Below, one piece after another: positions 47,973 through 57,460 of a stretch of 64,000 nucleotides of DNA. Source of the DNA: Calothrix sp. NIES-4105. GTDB taxonomy: Bacteria; Cyanobacteriota; Cyanobacteriia; Cyanobacteriales; Nostocaceae. The translations under genes and the position numbers were made by a program. Location of the stretch: the NCBI RefSeq assembly GCF_002368415.1, contig NZ_AP018290.1, forward strand, positions 496,001 to 560,000, read 5' to 3'. The notes below the pieces were generated by a model that made no database searches, was not told the DNA's origin, and saw only the letters and a list, made by a program, of their open reading frames with translations. Position 1 is the stretch's first letter. Every line of letters starts with the position of its first letter.

Positions 47973-50684
47973 ATGGTTCGTATTGAAACTAATCTACCCA
48001 GATATCGTGTACCCCTGCGCGCGGTTTTGATAGTGCCATTCGTGCTGCAAATTTTCGCGACGGTCGGGTTAGTAGGTTATCTCTCTTTCAAAAATGGGCA
48101 AGAAGCAATCGATAAGCTAGCACATCAGTTAATGGGTGAAATTGATGAGCTAGTTAATCAGCATTTAGACTCATATTTGGCAGTACCTCAACAACTAAAC
48201 CAAATCAATACAGATGCGGCAAGCAGTAAAATCTTAGATATACAAAATCTTGAAACCACAGGACGCTACTTTTGGCAACAAATGCAGGTTCACCAAAACC
48301 TCAGCTATATTTTTAGTGCATTGCCAACTGGAGAGTATACAGGCGCCGGACGTTGGATGGAAGGAGGCAAAACCACAATAGATGAGATTTCCTTACGAAC
48401 TAACTATAAAAACCATACTTACTTAACAGACGAACAAGGAAACCGAGATAAAGTAGTCTTTCAAGCAGAGTACAAACCCTTAGAAGAATACTGGTATAAA
48501 AAGGCAATAGAAACAGGTAAACCAATTTGGAGTAAAATCTATAACTGGCAAGATACACCAGAATTCATTTCCATCAGCGCATCACGGCCAGTATACGATG
48601 ACCAGAAAAAATTAATTGGAGTAATGGCATCTGATTTACTGCTCTCTAATATCAGTAAATTTTTGCACGGGTTAAGAGCAAGTCAAACGGGAACGATATT
48701 TATTTTAGAAAGGGATGGCAATATTGTTGCAAGTTCCAGTTCAGAGAAACCTTTTAAACTAGTTAAGGGAAAAGCGGAGCGTTTGAGTGCTGTTCAAAGC
48801 AGCAATGCTTTAATTCGAGCAACCGCTATAGATTTACAAAAAAGATTTGGCAATTTAAAGTCAATAAAAACCAAACAGTTGTTAAATATCCAATTGGAAA
48901 GGGTGCATCACTACGCTTTAGTTAATTCTTGGCAAGACGAGTATGGACTAGATTGGTTAGTGGTAGTTGTGATTCCTGAATCATCCTTCATGTCACAAAT
49001 TAATGCAAATACCCAAATAACAATACTATTATGTCTGGCTGCATTGGTAGTTGCAACCCTGATAGGATTTTACACTTCAAGGTGGATTACTCATCCCATT
49101 ACAAAACTTAGCAAAGCTTCTGAGGCAATGGCGACTGGTAATTTAGAGCAAGCTGTACCAGTTTCTCAGGTTAAAGAACTTGGGGTTCTTTCACAAGCAT
49201 TCAACCAAATGGCAAAGCAATTACGCGACTCGTTCACGGTTTTAGAGCAAACTAATCAAAATCTTGAGTTAAGAGTTGAAGAACGTACTACAGAGTTGAA
49301 AGAAGCAAAACTTGCCGCTGACACTGCAAACCAAGCTAAAAGTGAATTCTTAGCTAACATGAGTCACGAGTTACGAACCCCGCTTAATGGCATTTTAGGC
49401 TACGCGCAAATCTTACAACGCAATGAACCGCTGACTCCAAAAGGACGCAACGGTATTGATATTATCTATCAATGCGGCGCCCATTTACTAACTTTGATCA
49501 ACGATGTCCTTGACCTTTCCAAAATTGAAGCTCGTAAATTAGAACTGTATCCCGTTCCATTTCATTTTCCTTCCTTCTTACAAAGCGTTGTAGAAATTAA
49601 TCGTGTCCGCGCGGAACAAAAAGGTATTATATTTGATTACCATACAGACTCCCAACTTCCAGTAGGGATTTCCGCTGACGAAAAACGCTTGCGTCAAGTT
49701 CTAATTAATTTACTAAGTAATGCGATTAAATTTACTGATAAAGGTAGCGTAACCTTCAAAGTTAGATTAAACAATGAAAAAATTCGCTTTCAAATAGAAG
49801 ATACTGGTGTTGGCATGACAAGAGAGCAAATTGAAAAAATCTTCTTACCATTTGAGCAAGTTGGTGATACTAAAAAGCAAGCAGAAGGCACAGGATTAGG
49901 ATTGGCGATTACTCACAAAATTATCTCACTAATGCAGAGCGAAATCAATGTTGAAAGTACTCCTGGTATTGGTAGCATCTTTTGGTTTGAAATAGAACTG
50001 CAACAAGTTAAAGATTGGGCAACAGCTTCTAGAGTAGTACAACAAGGAGTAATTACTGGGTATCAAGGTCAGAAACAGAAAATTTTACTAGTTGACGACC
50101 GTTGGGAAAATCGGTCGGTATTGTTTAACTTGCTTGAACCTATTGGTTTTGTTTTAATTGAAGCAAGCAATGGGCAAGAAGGTATAGAGCTATCGTTAAA
50201 AGAATTTCCAGATTTAATTATTACTGACTTAGCTATGCCAGTAATGGATGGGTTTGAGTTCTTACATAAATTGCGATTACATCCTAAACTTAAAAATACA
50301 ATTGTTCTTGTTTCTTCTGCCAGTGTATTTGAGATAGATCGCTATAAAAGCATTGATGCAGGAGGGGATGACTTTTTACCCAAACCAGTACAAGCTGAGA
50401 CGCTATTAGAGTTAATTCAAAAATATTTAAATTTAGATTGGATATATGATACCGAAATAAAGCAGAGCGAAAATATAATTACGAAAGAAGGACAAATAGA
50501 GGCGCCTGACATCACAATTTTAAATGAACTAATAGAACTAGCTCAAATCAACGAGCTTGATAGTATAACAGATATTGCTCAACAAATTCACGAAACTCAT
50601 TCTGCTTTTGCTTGTGAGCTGATTCGGCTTGTCGATGCTTGTGAGATTAAACAACTACGAGCATTTATTCAACAATATCTTTAA
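47973..50684 (+). CDS. Cache-HAMP hybrid histidine kinase with receiver domain
   Basis: A 903-residue membrane sensor. Transmembrane segment 1 is at about 18-38. A periplasmic double-Cache region (about 45-340) has [23 protein letters not shown] and [17 protein letters not shown]. Segment 2 is at about 346-368 ([21 protein letters not shown]). Then come HAMP ([23 protein letters not shown]), a coiled coil, and a kinase with [20 protein letters not shown] (His about 464), [16 protein letters not shown] and GTGLGLAI. A receiver follows (about 703-825) with [22 protein letters not shown] and FLPKPV, ending in a helical tail that may be an Hpt-like or docking segment. The ligand is unknown; Cache domains usually bind small metabolites. 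The next gene, a REC-kinase, starts 17 bp after the stop, so they share an operon and probably a phosphorelay. Confidence 0.95.
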   Translation: MVRIETNLPRYRVPLRAVLIVPFVLQIFATVGLVGYLSFKNGQEAIDKLAHQLMGEIDELVNQHLDSYLAVPQQLNQINTDAASSKILDIQNLETTGRYFWQQMQVHQNLSYIFSALPTGEYTGAGRWMEGGKTTIDEISLRTNYKNHTYLTDEQGNRDKVVFQAEYKPLEEYWYKKAIETGKPIWSKIYNWQDTPEFISISASRPVYDDQKKLIGVMASDLLLSNISKFLHGLRASQTGTIFILERDGNIVASSSSEKPFKLVKGKAERLSAVQSSNALIRATAIDLQKRFGNLKSIKTKQLLNIQLERVHHYALVNSWQDEYGLDWLVVVVIPESSFMSQINANTQITILLCLAALVVATLIGFYTSRWITHPITKLSKASEAMATGNLEQAVPVSQVKELGVLSQAFNQMAKQLRDSFTVLEQTNQNLELRVEERTTELKEAKLAADTANQAKSEFLANMSHELRTPLNGILGYAQILQRNEPLTPKGRNGIDIIYQCGAHLLTLINDVLDLSKIEARKLELYPVPFHFPSFLQSVVEINRVRAEQKGIIFDYHTDSQLPVGISADEKRLRQVLINLLSNAIKFTDKGSVTFKVRLNNEKIRFQIEDTGVGMTREQIEKIFLPFEQVGDTKKQAEGTGLGLAITHKIISLMQSEINVESTPGIGSIFWFEIELQQVKDWATASRVVQQGVITGYQGQKQKILLVDDRWENRSVLFNLLEPIGFVLIEASNGQEGIELSLKEFPDLIITDLAMPVMDGFEFLHKLRLHPKLKNTIVLVSSASVFEIDRYKSIDAGGDDFLPKPVQAETLLELIQKYLNLDWIYDTEIKQSENIITKEGQIEAPDITILNELIELAQINELDSITDIAQQIHETHSAFACELIRLVDACEIKQLRAFIQQYL

Positions 50685-50701
50685 AATAGGAATATTATTA
50701 T

Positions 50702-51967
50702 ATGTCTATCTCAAATTCACCATTTATTCTCATTGTTGATGACAACCCAACAAATTTATCTGTTCTATCTCAAGCATTGAAGTCAGCGGGTTATAAAGTT
50801 CGTATGGCAGTAGATGGCGAAGATGCTTTAGCACAAGTAGAACGCGCGCATCCTGAACTTATCTTGCTCGATATTCAAATGCCGAATGTGGATGGCTTTG
50901 AAACTTGTCGGCGCCTGCAAGCAAATCCTGCTACTGAAAATATACCTGTAATTTTTATGACAGCTTTAGCCGATACTGAAAATAAAGTAAAAGGCTTATC
51001 GTTAGGCGCCGTTGATTATATCACTAAACCCTTTGAACAAGAAGAAGTGCTAGCGCGAGTGAAAATCCACTATAAGCTAAAACGACTGACAGACAATTTA
51101 GAACAGCAAGTGGTAGAACGTACCCAAGCACTACAAAAAGCTCAAGTTCAACTAGTGCAACAAGAAAAGCTCTCTGCGTTAGGGCAACTAGTTGCTGGGG
51201 TCGCTCACGAAATTAATAACCCTATTGGTTGTATTATTGGCAATGTTGATGCAGTACAAGATTATATTAACGACTTACTAGAATTAATTGATATATACCA
51301 CGAAAAATTTCCTCAAAAAAACGCCGAAATCGAAGATAAACTAGAAAACATAGACTTAGAGTACCTACGGGAAGATTTGCCGAAACTAATACGAGCAATG
51401 AAAGATGGAGGCAATCGAATAAAATCTATAAGTAACAGTCTTCGTACTTTTTCGCGCGCGGACAGCGATATCAAACAAAAATTTAACATTCACGACGGTA
51501 TCGATAGTACCCTGCTAATTTTACGTCATCGCCTTAAAGCCAGCGAAAAACGCCCCGAAATTAAAGTTATTACAGAATATAGTAATTTACCAGAAATTGA
51601 GTGCTTTCCTGGACAATTAAATCAGGTATTTATGAATATTTTAGCAAATGCGATTGATGCCTTAGAAGAATCTAATACCGGAAAGACTTTTAGTGAAATT
51701 GAGAAAAACTATAACAAAATTATAATTGAAACATTAAAAGAAAACAATAGCGTCAAAATATCAATTGCTGATAATGGTAAAGGGATGAGCGAAGAAGTAA
51801 AAAACAAGATATTTGACCACTTATTTACTACTAAAATCGTAGGTAAAGGTACGGGATTAGGACTAGCGATAGCAAAAGAAATTACCGAAGAAGTACACGG
51901 AGGAAAGTTGTATTGCAATTCGACTCTCGGTGAAGGTACACAATTTGTAATCACGCTTCCATTGTAG
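50702..51967 (+). CDS. REC-histidine kinase (two-component hybrid)
   Basis: A 421-residue soluble protein. The receiver (about 8-125) contains ILIVDDNPTN, the phospho-acceptor in LILLDIQMPNVDG, T in IFMTALAD and K in YITKPFEQEE. A coiled-coil linker leads to a histidine kinase with LVAGVAHEINNPIGC (His about 169), NRIKSISNSLRTFSRAD, LANAIDALEES, DNGKGMSEE and [10 protein letters not shown]. Proteins of this layout often receive phosphate from a hybrid kinase such as the one encoded directly upstream. The kinase end is closely related to those at 41378-41597 and 42376-47775. Confidence 0.95.
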   Translation: MSISNSPFILIVDDNPTNLSVLSQALKSAGYKVRMAVDGEDALAQVERAHPELILLDIQMPNVDGFETCRRLQANPATENIPVIFMTALADTENKVKGLSLGAVDYITKPFEQEEVLARVKIHYKLKRLTDNLEQQVVERTQALQKAQVQLVQQEKLSALGQLVAGVAHEINNPIGCIIGNVDAVQDYINDLLELIDIYHEKFPQKNAEIEDKLENIDLEYLREDLPKLIRAMKDGGNRIKSISNSLRTFSRADSDIKQKFNIHDGIDSTLLILRHRLKASEKRPEIKVITEYSNLPEIECFPGQLNQVFMNILANAIDALEESNTGKTFSEIEKNYNKIIIETLKENNSVKISIADNGKGMSEEVKNKIFDHLFTTKIVGKGTGLGLAIAKEITEEVHGGKLYCNSTLGEGTQFVITLPL

Positions 51968-51991
51968 GTTGGGTAGAGGAACAAAACGCAA

Positions 51992-52225
51992 CATGTTGTT
52001 GAGGATAAAATTGAAATAGCTAATCGCAACTCTAATGACTTGCTTACGGATGAAGTTGCCAAAGCTCTGCTTCCTAGTAGTTACAGTCGAGGGCGTGCTT
52101 ATGCCAAATTGGGTGATAAGCAACGGGCGATTGTTGATTTACAAAAGGCGGCACAACTTGCCTTTGAGCAAAAACAGCTTGACCAATACAATATGGCAAA
52201 TACCGAGATTCAAAAGCTACGTTAG
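51992..52225 (+). pseudogene. TPR-containing gene tail
   Basis: The frame reads VEDKIEIANRNSNDLLTDEV, then SYSRGRAYAKLGDKQRAIVDLQKAAQ, and ends QYNMANTEIQKLR with TAG. One TPR is recognisable (RGRAYAKLGDKQRAIVDLQKA). There is no ATG; a TTG at 52040 could start a 61-residue product. It looks like the C-terminus of a larger TPR protein left behind the kinase gene. Confidence 0.55.
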
Positions 52226-52258
52226 TATTCTATGTCACCTTCCCTTACCCTTGCCTAA

Positions 52259-52459
52259 TTAATCATCAAATAAAGTCATTAATGCGTTAAAGTTATGGTC
52301 TTGGTGTAATTCGTCTAGTTGTTGTTGTAAAGTTTCTGCAACAAAACGCATGTTGGAGTCGCGCGCTATTTGAAGCTGTGTTTTTTTAATTTCAATTTGG
52401 CGATGGAAAGTTTCGTTTGTGTGTGTTAAGTTGACGTTAATATAATCTTGGATAATCAT
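52259..52459 (-). CDS. small hypothetical protein
   Basis: A 66-residue polar protein starting MIIQDYINVNLTHTNETFHRQ with a probable amphipathic helix (QIEIKKTQLQIARDSNMRFVAETLQQQLDELHQ). I do not recognise the family. The protein-like composition supports it, but no good ribosome-binding site is visible. Confidence 0.5.
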   Translation of the reverse strand: MIIQDYINVNLTHTNETFHRQIEIKKTQLQIARDSNMRFVAETLQQQLDELHQDHNFNALMTLFDD

Positions 52460-52652
52460 AAAGCATCTTGCTTTTAGTAATTGATAGGTTTGGTTAATCT
52501 AACCGAGTCTATAATTTATTTGTTGGGTTGCGCGCTGACGCTACACCCAATCGGAGTATAGACGTGATTTAATTGAACATTCTCTCATATCATTTACAAA
52601 TTTAGGCGCCTACGCTTTATCTGTTACATCCGTTATATGGGTTGCCAGTGCT

Positions 52653-53213
52653 TCAATCCTCAGTATCATTAGGTTTTATAGATTTTGGATGAATGTCATT
52701 GTTAATTTTTTTATTGTCGTAACTATTTACCCAACCTATAGATTCTTCATATATATCATCACTAGAGTAAATATCGTCTTTATTTTGCTGGCTTTTTTGT
52801 TGGTACTCCCACCCGCGTAACGGTTGCCCAGAGTTTCTACGGTTCTGTTTTGGACGTGTAAGCGTTTTCCAAGCTGTTTTCATACCAGCAAATAAACTGC
52901 GAGTCCCTATTTGTACACTTTGCGCTTGTTTACGGGCGCCTTCAAGACTTTGGTCAACTTGCTTAACTACTTGACTAGCGCTTTTAACCCCCTCGCTAAC
53001 ATCGTCAGTTAAGTCAGTAATTTCTAAACCAGTAGTACGAATAGCGTCGAGAGTAGGAGGTAGTTCTCGCGATAGCGTATCAAATAATTTTTCCGCACTG
53101 CGAGCCGCGCGCGCTAATTCCTGTAATGCTGGAATAGCAGCAACCAATACGGCAGCTAAACTAGCTGCAACTAAAAGAAGAGATAAACCCAGCCAAAACA
53201 AAGGTTCTGTCAC
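52653..53213 (-). CDS. DUF948-like membrane protein
   Basis: A 186-residue protein with one N-terminal membrane helix (LFWLGLSLLLVAASLAAVLVAAI). A coiled-coil-like region follows, with the DUF948 pattern ALQELARAARSAEKLFDTLSRELPPTLDAIRTTG and repeated ITDLTDDVSEGVKSASQVVKQVD, then a basic and polar tail. Family members are membrane-associated proteins of unknown function. It is the last gene of a three-gene minus-strand set with the YtxH-like gene (23 bp upstream) and a small membrane protein. Confidence 0.85.
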   Translation of the reverse strand: MTEPLFWLGLSLLLVAASLAAVLVAAIPALQELARAARSAEKLFDTLSRELPPTLDAIRTTGLEITDLTDDVSEGVKSASQVVKQVDQSLEGARKQAQSVQIGTRSLFAGMKTAWKTLTRPKQNRRNSGQPLRGWEYQQKSQQNKDDIYSSDDIYEESIGWVNSYDNKKINNDIHPKSIKPNDTED

Positions 53214-53236
53214 AATAAAATTACTAATATAATTAC

Positions 53237-53587
53237 CTAATTATCCAAATGCTGGTTATGAGTATCTAAGTCAAGATCTCCTAAGTCGTTTTGTCTGATG
53301 GCGTTGGCTTCTCTAAAACTCGCGTCTATCCCTGCTGCCAAGGCTTCTTTTAATCGTACTAATGTATCATCCCAGGAACGCAAAGCACTGGTAGATATAC
53401 GGTCTGCTTGAATTTGAACGCTTGTAGATAAGTCGGATGCAAGTTCAGGCAAAGCATCAGCAGATTTTTTCAACAGTTGACGTGTTTGCTTTCCAGTACG
53501 TGGCGCCACAAGTAAACCAGTTAAGGCACCAATCGTAGCTCCTAGCATTAAACCACCAAAAAATTTTCCAGAATTATTATTAGACAT
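53237..53587 (-). CDS. YtxH domain-containing protein
   Basis: From the ATG at 53587 the protein is 116 residues: MSNNNSGKFFGGLMLGATIG, then ALTGLLVAPRTGKQTRQLLKK, the Gly-rich YtxH membrane helix, and a long helix to the end. GAGAGGAAGC before the ATG is a good ribosome-binding site. The frame extends 19 codons upstream (to 53644) with no family similarity. YtxH proteins are small envelope or stress-related proteins of unknown mechanism. It lies 23 bp before the DUF948-like gene, so they are co-transcribed. Confidence 0.88.
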   Translation of the reverse strand: MSNNNSGKFFGGLMLGATIGALTGLLVAPRTGKQTRQLLKKSADALPELASDLSTSVQIQADRISTSALRSWDDTLVRLKEALAAGIDASFREANAIRQNDLGDLDLDTHNQHLDN

Positions 53588-53691
53588 TTTATGCTTCCTC
53601 TCCCCTTTCCACCATTCTATGCGTCTTTTAACCCCATAAGGCATTAGAAAAACAATTATTATTAAAAAATTTATGTTTTTGCTGTTGCTCC

Positions 53692-54009
53692 TTATGACTT
53701 TTTCTTGGTGGTAGATGCTAAATTACCTCGGTGCCATCGAAAGATAATCAGCAGTATACTCAAGACTTGAGCGGACTTTTTAAATTTTGATTCTAATCCT
53801 CGGTTACGAGAGCGTATATTTTCAATCGTAGCTTGACGAATGTAAATAAACTTAGGCGCCGACGCAAGAACTGTATGAGTACTAATGGTAGCTCTGTTTA
53901 AAGTGTTCTTGATAGCGGTAAACGACCGCTTGAGCATCCAAACCCTCCTAGCTACATATAGTAATATTACGGACAAGAGAATATTAAGAGTTACTACAAT
54001 TGCAATCAT
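53692..54009 (-). CDS. small membrane protein of unknown function
   Basis: A 105-residue protein with an N-terminal membrane helix (MIAIVVTLNILLSVILLYVARRVW) and a basic cytoplasmic part. It has a weaker hydrophobic stretch VLSILLIIFRWH near the end. I do not recognise a named family. It precedes the YtxH and DUF948-like genes on the same strand (about 100 bp to the YtxH start), and such trios of envelope proteins are plausible as one operon. Confidence 0.7.
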   Translation of the reverse strand: MIAIVVTLNILLSVILLYVARRVWMLKRSFTAIKNTLNRATISTHTVLASAPKFIYIRQATIENIRSRNRGLESKFKKSAQVLSILLIIFRWHRGNLASTTKKKS

Positions 54010-54608
54010 CGTTAAATATCAAACTCCGTGCTAACACATTTTACAATCAGCTTAAAAGTAACTTTACAATTCCTTAAACATTTTTATACATAAATATGCG
54101 TAGATAAAATGTAAAGAAATTATGAATTACAGACTAGAGCTAACGTTTTACACGTAATTATTTGCGATTTTAGCTTAATTAATACTCAATAAACACAGTA
54201 TATTTAGTATTTTTTGATACTTTTAGATTTGTTTAGTAGTAATTATAAAGATAATTAAATTATATTTTTTTGATGAAGGAGAAGTATAAAAGCTTGCATA
54301 GTAGAAAACGAGATGTAAGTATTAGGGCGTTTGATATATTGAAGGGCAAAATAATTATTGAGGTAGGCGCCCTACATAAATACCTCAATGATTTAGGTTC
54401 TAATAGAGAAAAATGATGCAGTTAAAAATGTTGTATAAATGCATGATTTTGTCAAGGCTAGATTCATAATATCAAACCTAAAATTACAGTTTTCCCTCAG
54501 CTAATAAGCGAGCTTCTCTGATATGGAAGTTCGCTTTTTCCTTTCAACCTTCTCCGTAACTGCCATATTTATAAAAATGTATAGTGCTGACAAGACTTTA
54601 TTTCAGCA
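54010..54608. other. AT-rich intergenic region between divergent genes
   Basis: No gene is visible. It should hold the promoters for the minus-strand membrane-protein operon and the plus-strand pentapeptide gene. A 9-bp-stem inverted repeat (ATTGAGGTA and TACCTCAAT, 54357-54389) encloses a GGCGCC. Confidence 0.55.
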
Positions 54609-54647
54609 ATGCCAGACAATTTCAAAGTATGTAATTATTATCGTGTT

Positions 54648-55691
54648 ATGGCTGCACAAGACTTCTCCGGTCAAAATGTTCTCGGTCAACTATTTCGCGG
54701 TCAAAACCTTCGGAACGCTGACTTTAGCAACGCTGTGATTCGGATGGCAGACTTTCGCAGCGCTGTATTAAGAAATGCCAATTTTCAAGGAGCAACGTTA
54801 GAACAAGCTGACCTTAGCGAAGCTGACTTACAAATGGCAAATTTGGAACAAGCAAAGCTCCAGTTTGCCAATTTTCAGCAAGCTAATCTCCAAGAAGCAA
54901 AACTCAAAGGAGCTTTACTTCAAAGTGCAGACCTACAGAAAGCAGACCTACAGAAAGCAGACCTTTATAAAGCCAAGCTCTCGTTTTCTAATATAAGTTA
55001 CGCGACACTTCAGGAAGCATCATTACAACGCGCGGACTTACGGCAAGTCAACCTTCAAGAGGCAACATTACAGCGCGCGGACTTAAGTCAAGCTAATCTT
55101 CAAAAAGCCAAGCTAATAGAAGCGAATTTACAACAGGCAAATTTACAGCAAGCGAGTCTTACTGAAGCGGTACTTTACAAAGCGAACTTACAACAAGCGA
55201 ATTTACAGCAAGCGAATTTACAGCAAGCAGTCTTGGAGAAAGCGAACTTACAGCAAGTGAATTTTTTACAAGCAGACCTACAAAGCGCGCAATTAAAGGA
55301 AGCAAACCTGCAAATGGCTAATTTACAGCAAGCTTCATTAATGAGTGCTGACTTGAGGGGAGCGGATATGCAAAACGCTGACCTTTATCAAACCAAATTA
55401 CAATTCGCGAATTTGAAAGGGGCAAACTTACAAAACGCGAATCTCCAACGGGCGAATTTTCAAAGCACCAATTTACAGGATGCTGACCTGCAAGGTGCTA
55501 ATCTAATTGGAACCAAACTTCAATTTGCAAACTTAAGTGGCGCCAACTTGAGTGGTGCAGACCTTTCAGGTGCAGACCTTCAAGGTACAGATATGCGAGG
55601 CGCCAAATATATTACTCCAACTCAGGTGCAAGCCGCGAAGAATTGGGATAAAGCCATGTATAGTAAGGAGTTTCGCGCCGAATGTAAATAG
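54648..55691 (+). CDS. pentapeptide-repeat protein
   Basis: From the ATG at 54648 (MAAQDFSGQNVLGQLFRGQN) the protein is 347 residues, made almost entirely of A(D/N)LQQ/A(K/N)L pentapeptides, about sixty in a row, which would fold as a right-handed quadrilateral beta-helix. The frame also has an earlier ATG at 54609 adding 13 residues; neither has a clear ribosome-binding site, and MAAQDFSGQN resembles common family starts. Many repeats are Gln-rich (ANLQQ), giving a biased DNA sequence. The short C-terminal tail TPTQVQAAKNWDKAMYSKEF is typical. Function is unknown; relatives include HetL-like and gyrase-interacting proteins. Confidence 0.9.
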   Translation: MAAQDFSGQNVLGQLFRGQNLRNADFSNAVIRMADFRSAVLRNANFQGATLEQADLSEADLQMANLEQAKLQFANFQQANLQEAKLKGALLQSADLQKADLQKADLYKAKLSFSNISYATLQEASLQRADLRQVNLQEATLQRADLSQANLQKAKLIEANLQQANLQQASLTEAVLYKANLQQANLQQANLQQAVLEKANLQQVNFLQADLQSAQLKEANLQMANLQQASLMSADLRGADMQNADLYQTKLQFANLKGANLQNANLQRANFQSTNLQDADLQGANLIGTKLQFANLSGANLSGADLSGADLQGTDMRGAKYITPTQVQAAKNWDKAMYSKEFRAECK

Positions 55692-55720
55692 CGCGCGGAA
55701 ATAAAATATTACACGTTGAT

Positions 55721-55748
55721 GTAGAGACGCGATATATCGCGTCTTTAC
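55721..55748. repeat. GTAGAGAC-family palindrome, left of pth
   Basis: The element has arms GTAGAGAC/GTCTTTAC and the palindromic core GCGATATATCGC. Its reverse complement is identical over 28 bp to the element at 56467-56494 on the other side of pth. Confidence 0.85.
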
Positions 55749-55752
55749 AATA

Positions 55753-56373
55753 TCAATTTAGTGGCGCCGTAAAAGTTTTACTATTACATCGGTTCATCGC
55801 TTTCTCAACACCTTGTTTTATAGATAGTTGGACAATTTCAACCACAAAATCAAGAACATCGTTCATTAACTGGTTTTCAGAAGCATTGAATTTACCTAAA
55901 ACATGGGAGATAGTACCAGTATCCTCAACTTGCTCATTTTTGGGTCTACCAATACCAATACGCAACCGAGGAAAATTATCAGTACCCAAATGCGCGATAG
56001 CACTTTTCATTCCATTATGCCCACCAGCAGAACCCGATAAGCGTAATCGAGTTTTGCCCAAGGGTAAATCCATATCATCATAAATAATAAGTACAGATTC
56101 GGGATTCAGCTTATACCAGTTCAAAACAGCTTGGATAGACTGACCAGAACGATTCATGTATGTAAGCGGCTTTAGTAAACGTATCTTATCACCGCCAAGC
56201 GAGCCTTCCCCATATTCTCCCTGAAACTTTTTATTCTCAGATACAGATATTTTCAGAGTCCGGGTTAGCGCATCAATAGCAGCAAATCCTATATTATGCC
56301 GCGTCTGATCATATTTTGGTTCCGGATTGCCCAAACCCACAACTAGTTGAGGAATTACTATAGCTTTTTCCAT
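55753..56373 (-). CDS. pth: peptidyl-tRNA hydrolase
   Basis: Pth releases tRNA from peptidyl-tRNA that drops off ribosomes. From the ATG at 56373 the protein is 206 residues and begins MEKAIVIPQLVVGLGNPEPK, as in cyanobacterial homologues; the frame extends ten codons upstream. Conserved motifs are VGLGNP..KYDQTRHNIGF with the catalytic His, KPLTYMNRSGQ, IYDDMDLPLGKTRLR, GSAGGHNGMKSAI and RLRIGIGRP. It lies between tatA and a pentapeptide gene and is flanked by inverse copies of a 28-bp palindrome. The order pth-tatA-psbH-psbN is a stable cyanobacterial neighbourhood. Confidence 0.96.
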   Translation of the reverse strand: MEKAIVIPQLVVGLGNPEPKYDQTRHNIGFAAIDALTRTLKISVSENKKFQGEYGEGSLGGDKIRLLKPLTYMNRSGQSIQAVLNWYKLNPESVLIIYDDMDLPLGKTRLRLSGSAGGHNGMKSAIAHLGTDNFPRLRIGIGRPKNEQVEDTGTISHVLGKFNASENQLMNDVLDFVVEIVQLSIKQGVEKAMNRCNSKTFTAPLN

Positions 56374-56415
56374 ATCAGTGTTGCTGTATTGCTTATGTAG
56401 CAAGGTTTTGAAGTC

Positions 56416-56437
56416 AATGTGAACCGTGGTTCACATT
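56416..56437. repeat. TGTGAACC/GGTTCACA palindrome, copy 3
   Basis: Ten-base arms AATGTGAACC and GGTTCACATT flank a GT centre, between tatA and pth. The core matches 9605-9630 and 12035-12068. Confidence 0.8.
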
Positions 56438-56466
56438 TGCATGAAATATATGAAATACACATAATT

Positions 56467-56494
56467 GTAAAGACGCGATATATCGCGTCTCTAC
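56467..56494. repeat. GTAGAGAC-family palindrome, right of pth
   Basis: It is identical, in inverse orientation, to 55721-55748 and lies between tatA and pth. Confidence 0.85.
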
Positions 56495-56520
56495 GAAAAT
56501 GGGCAAAGGCGCCAATAAAT

Positions 56521-56769
56521 TTAAACTTCTTCCTTCTGTGCTGCTGGAATTTGCTTAGGTTCAATTTCCGCTTTCGTTTGTACAGCTTCCTGTAGCTGTG
56601 ATGCTTCCTTTTGAAATTCCTCTTGAAAATCACGTGACGCATCTTGGAACCCACGAATAGCTTTGCCCATACTGCGCCCAATTTCAGGTAACTTCTTTGG
56701 ACCAAACACTAAAAGCGCTACAACCATAATTACAGCCATTTCCGGCAAACCAATACCAAAAAAATTCAT
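56521..56769 (-). CDS. tatA: Sec-independent translocase subunit TatA
   Basis: From the ATG at 56769 (MNFFGIGLPEMAVIMVVALL) the protein is 82 residues. GGAG seven to ten bases upstream supports this start; the frame has an earlier Met five codons before. The TatA/E signature is the N-terminal membrane helix ending VFGPKKLPEIGRSMGKAIRGF, with FGPKKLPE as the hinge and an amphipathic helix after it. The tail is charged. TatA forms the protein-conducting part of the twin-arginine pathway in plasma and thylakoid membranes. It lies between pth and psbH on the same strand. Confidence 0.95.
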   Translation of the reverse strand: MNFFGIGLPEMAVIMVVALLVFGPKKLPEIGRSMGKAIRGFQDASRDFQEEFQKEASQLQEAVQTKAEIEPKQIPAAQKEEV

Positions 56770-56812
56770 GCTCTGACTCTCCAATTACACATATGTAGTG
56801 TAACGTGACGAC

Positions 56813-56834
56813 AAAAAAACCCGGCGATACCGGG
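56813..56834 (-). terminator. intrinsic terminator of psbH
   Basis: On the minus strand CCCGG and CCGGG form a stem with a 5-base loop, directly followed by seven T residues. It lies about 25 bases after the psbH stop and is a classical factor-independent terminator. It separates psbH transcription from tatA. Confidence 0.85.
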
Positions 56835-56859
56835 CTAGAGATTTTGATTGAATGTAAAG

Positions 56860-57063
56860 TTACTTGCCGACAGTGCGCCAATCAACCATCACATCTTGAA
56901 TTACGATGGACTTGTTATAGAGTTGCAGAATAATCAACAAGAACACAAAAAACAGTCCCATAAATACAGCCATAAGAGGAGTAGTTCCCCAACCAGGAGC
57001 AACTTTACCGTATTCAGAATTTAAAGGTCTGAGGATATCTCCCAATCTTGTCCGTTGTGCCAT
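56860..57063 (-). CDS. psbH: photosystem II reaction centre protein H
   Basis: A 67-residue PsbH: an N-terminal cytoplasmic part [21 protein letters not shown], the motif [10 protein letters not shown], a single membrane helix [19 protein letters not shown], and a lumenal end [11 protein letters not shown]. PsbH supports photosystem II assembly and bicarbonate binding in the thylakoid membrane. It is transcribed divergently from psbN, the usual cyanobacterial arrangement, and has a strong terminator at its end. Confidence 0.97.
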   Translation of the reverse strand: MAQRTRLGDILRPLNSEYGKVAPGWGTTPLMAVFMGLFFVFLLIILQLYNKSIVIQDVMVDWRTVGK

Positions 57064-57275
57064 AATTCACCGTTATATTATTTGCCAGTTTCAAGCCTCG
57101 ATGCTTTTCATAACCATTACCATAATTAATTTAACCAAAGAGTTTTGGTTATATAATGACGGTAGAAAAAGCATTTGAGCATCTTGTTATTAAGATAAGT
57201 CCAAAGCGTGTGTGTTTTTAACTTATCGTTTTGTAATATTTTATAATAATGGCACTCATAATTCACCTGAAATAT

Positions 57276-57434
57276 ATGGATTTTGCAACATCTCTTAGCA
57301 ATTTGGAACCAGCAACGGTCATGATAGTAGCGGTCAGTGCTATTGTCGTAGCCATTACTGGAGCGTCAATTTACCTATCTTTCGGTCCACCATCGAAGCA
57401 ACTAGCTGACCCGTTCGATGACCACGAAGATTAG
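57276..57434 (+). CDS. psbN: photosystem II assembly protein PsbN
   Basis: PsbN is a small thylakoid protein needed for photosystem II assembly rather than a subunit. From the ATG at 57276 the protein is 52 residues. Starting instead at the TTG at 57303 would give exactly the family length of 43 residues and the usual beginning (M)EPATV. An ATG at 57249 is also in frame. The conserved part is one membrane helix followed by YLSFGPPSKQLADPFDDHED. It is divergent from psbH. Confidence 0.93.
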   Translation: MDFATSLSNLEPATVMIVAVSAIVVAITGASIYLSFGPPSKQLADPFDDHED

Positions 57435-57460
57435 TATAAAAGGTTTTGGAAGAGAAAAAG

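Noticed and set aside
54523-54738. Short frame overlapping the start of the pentapeptide gene
   Set aside because: It lies in another frame of the pentapeptide gene start and has no family resemblance.
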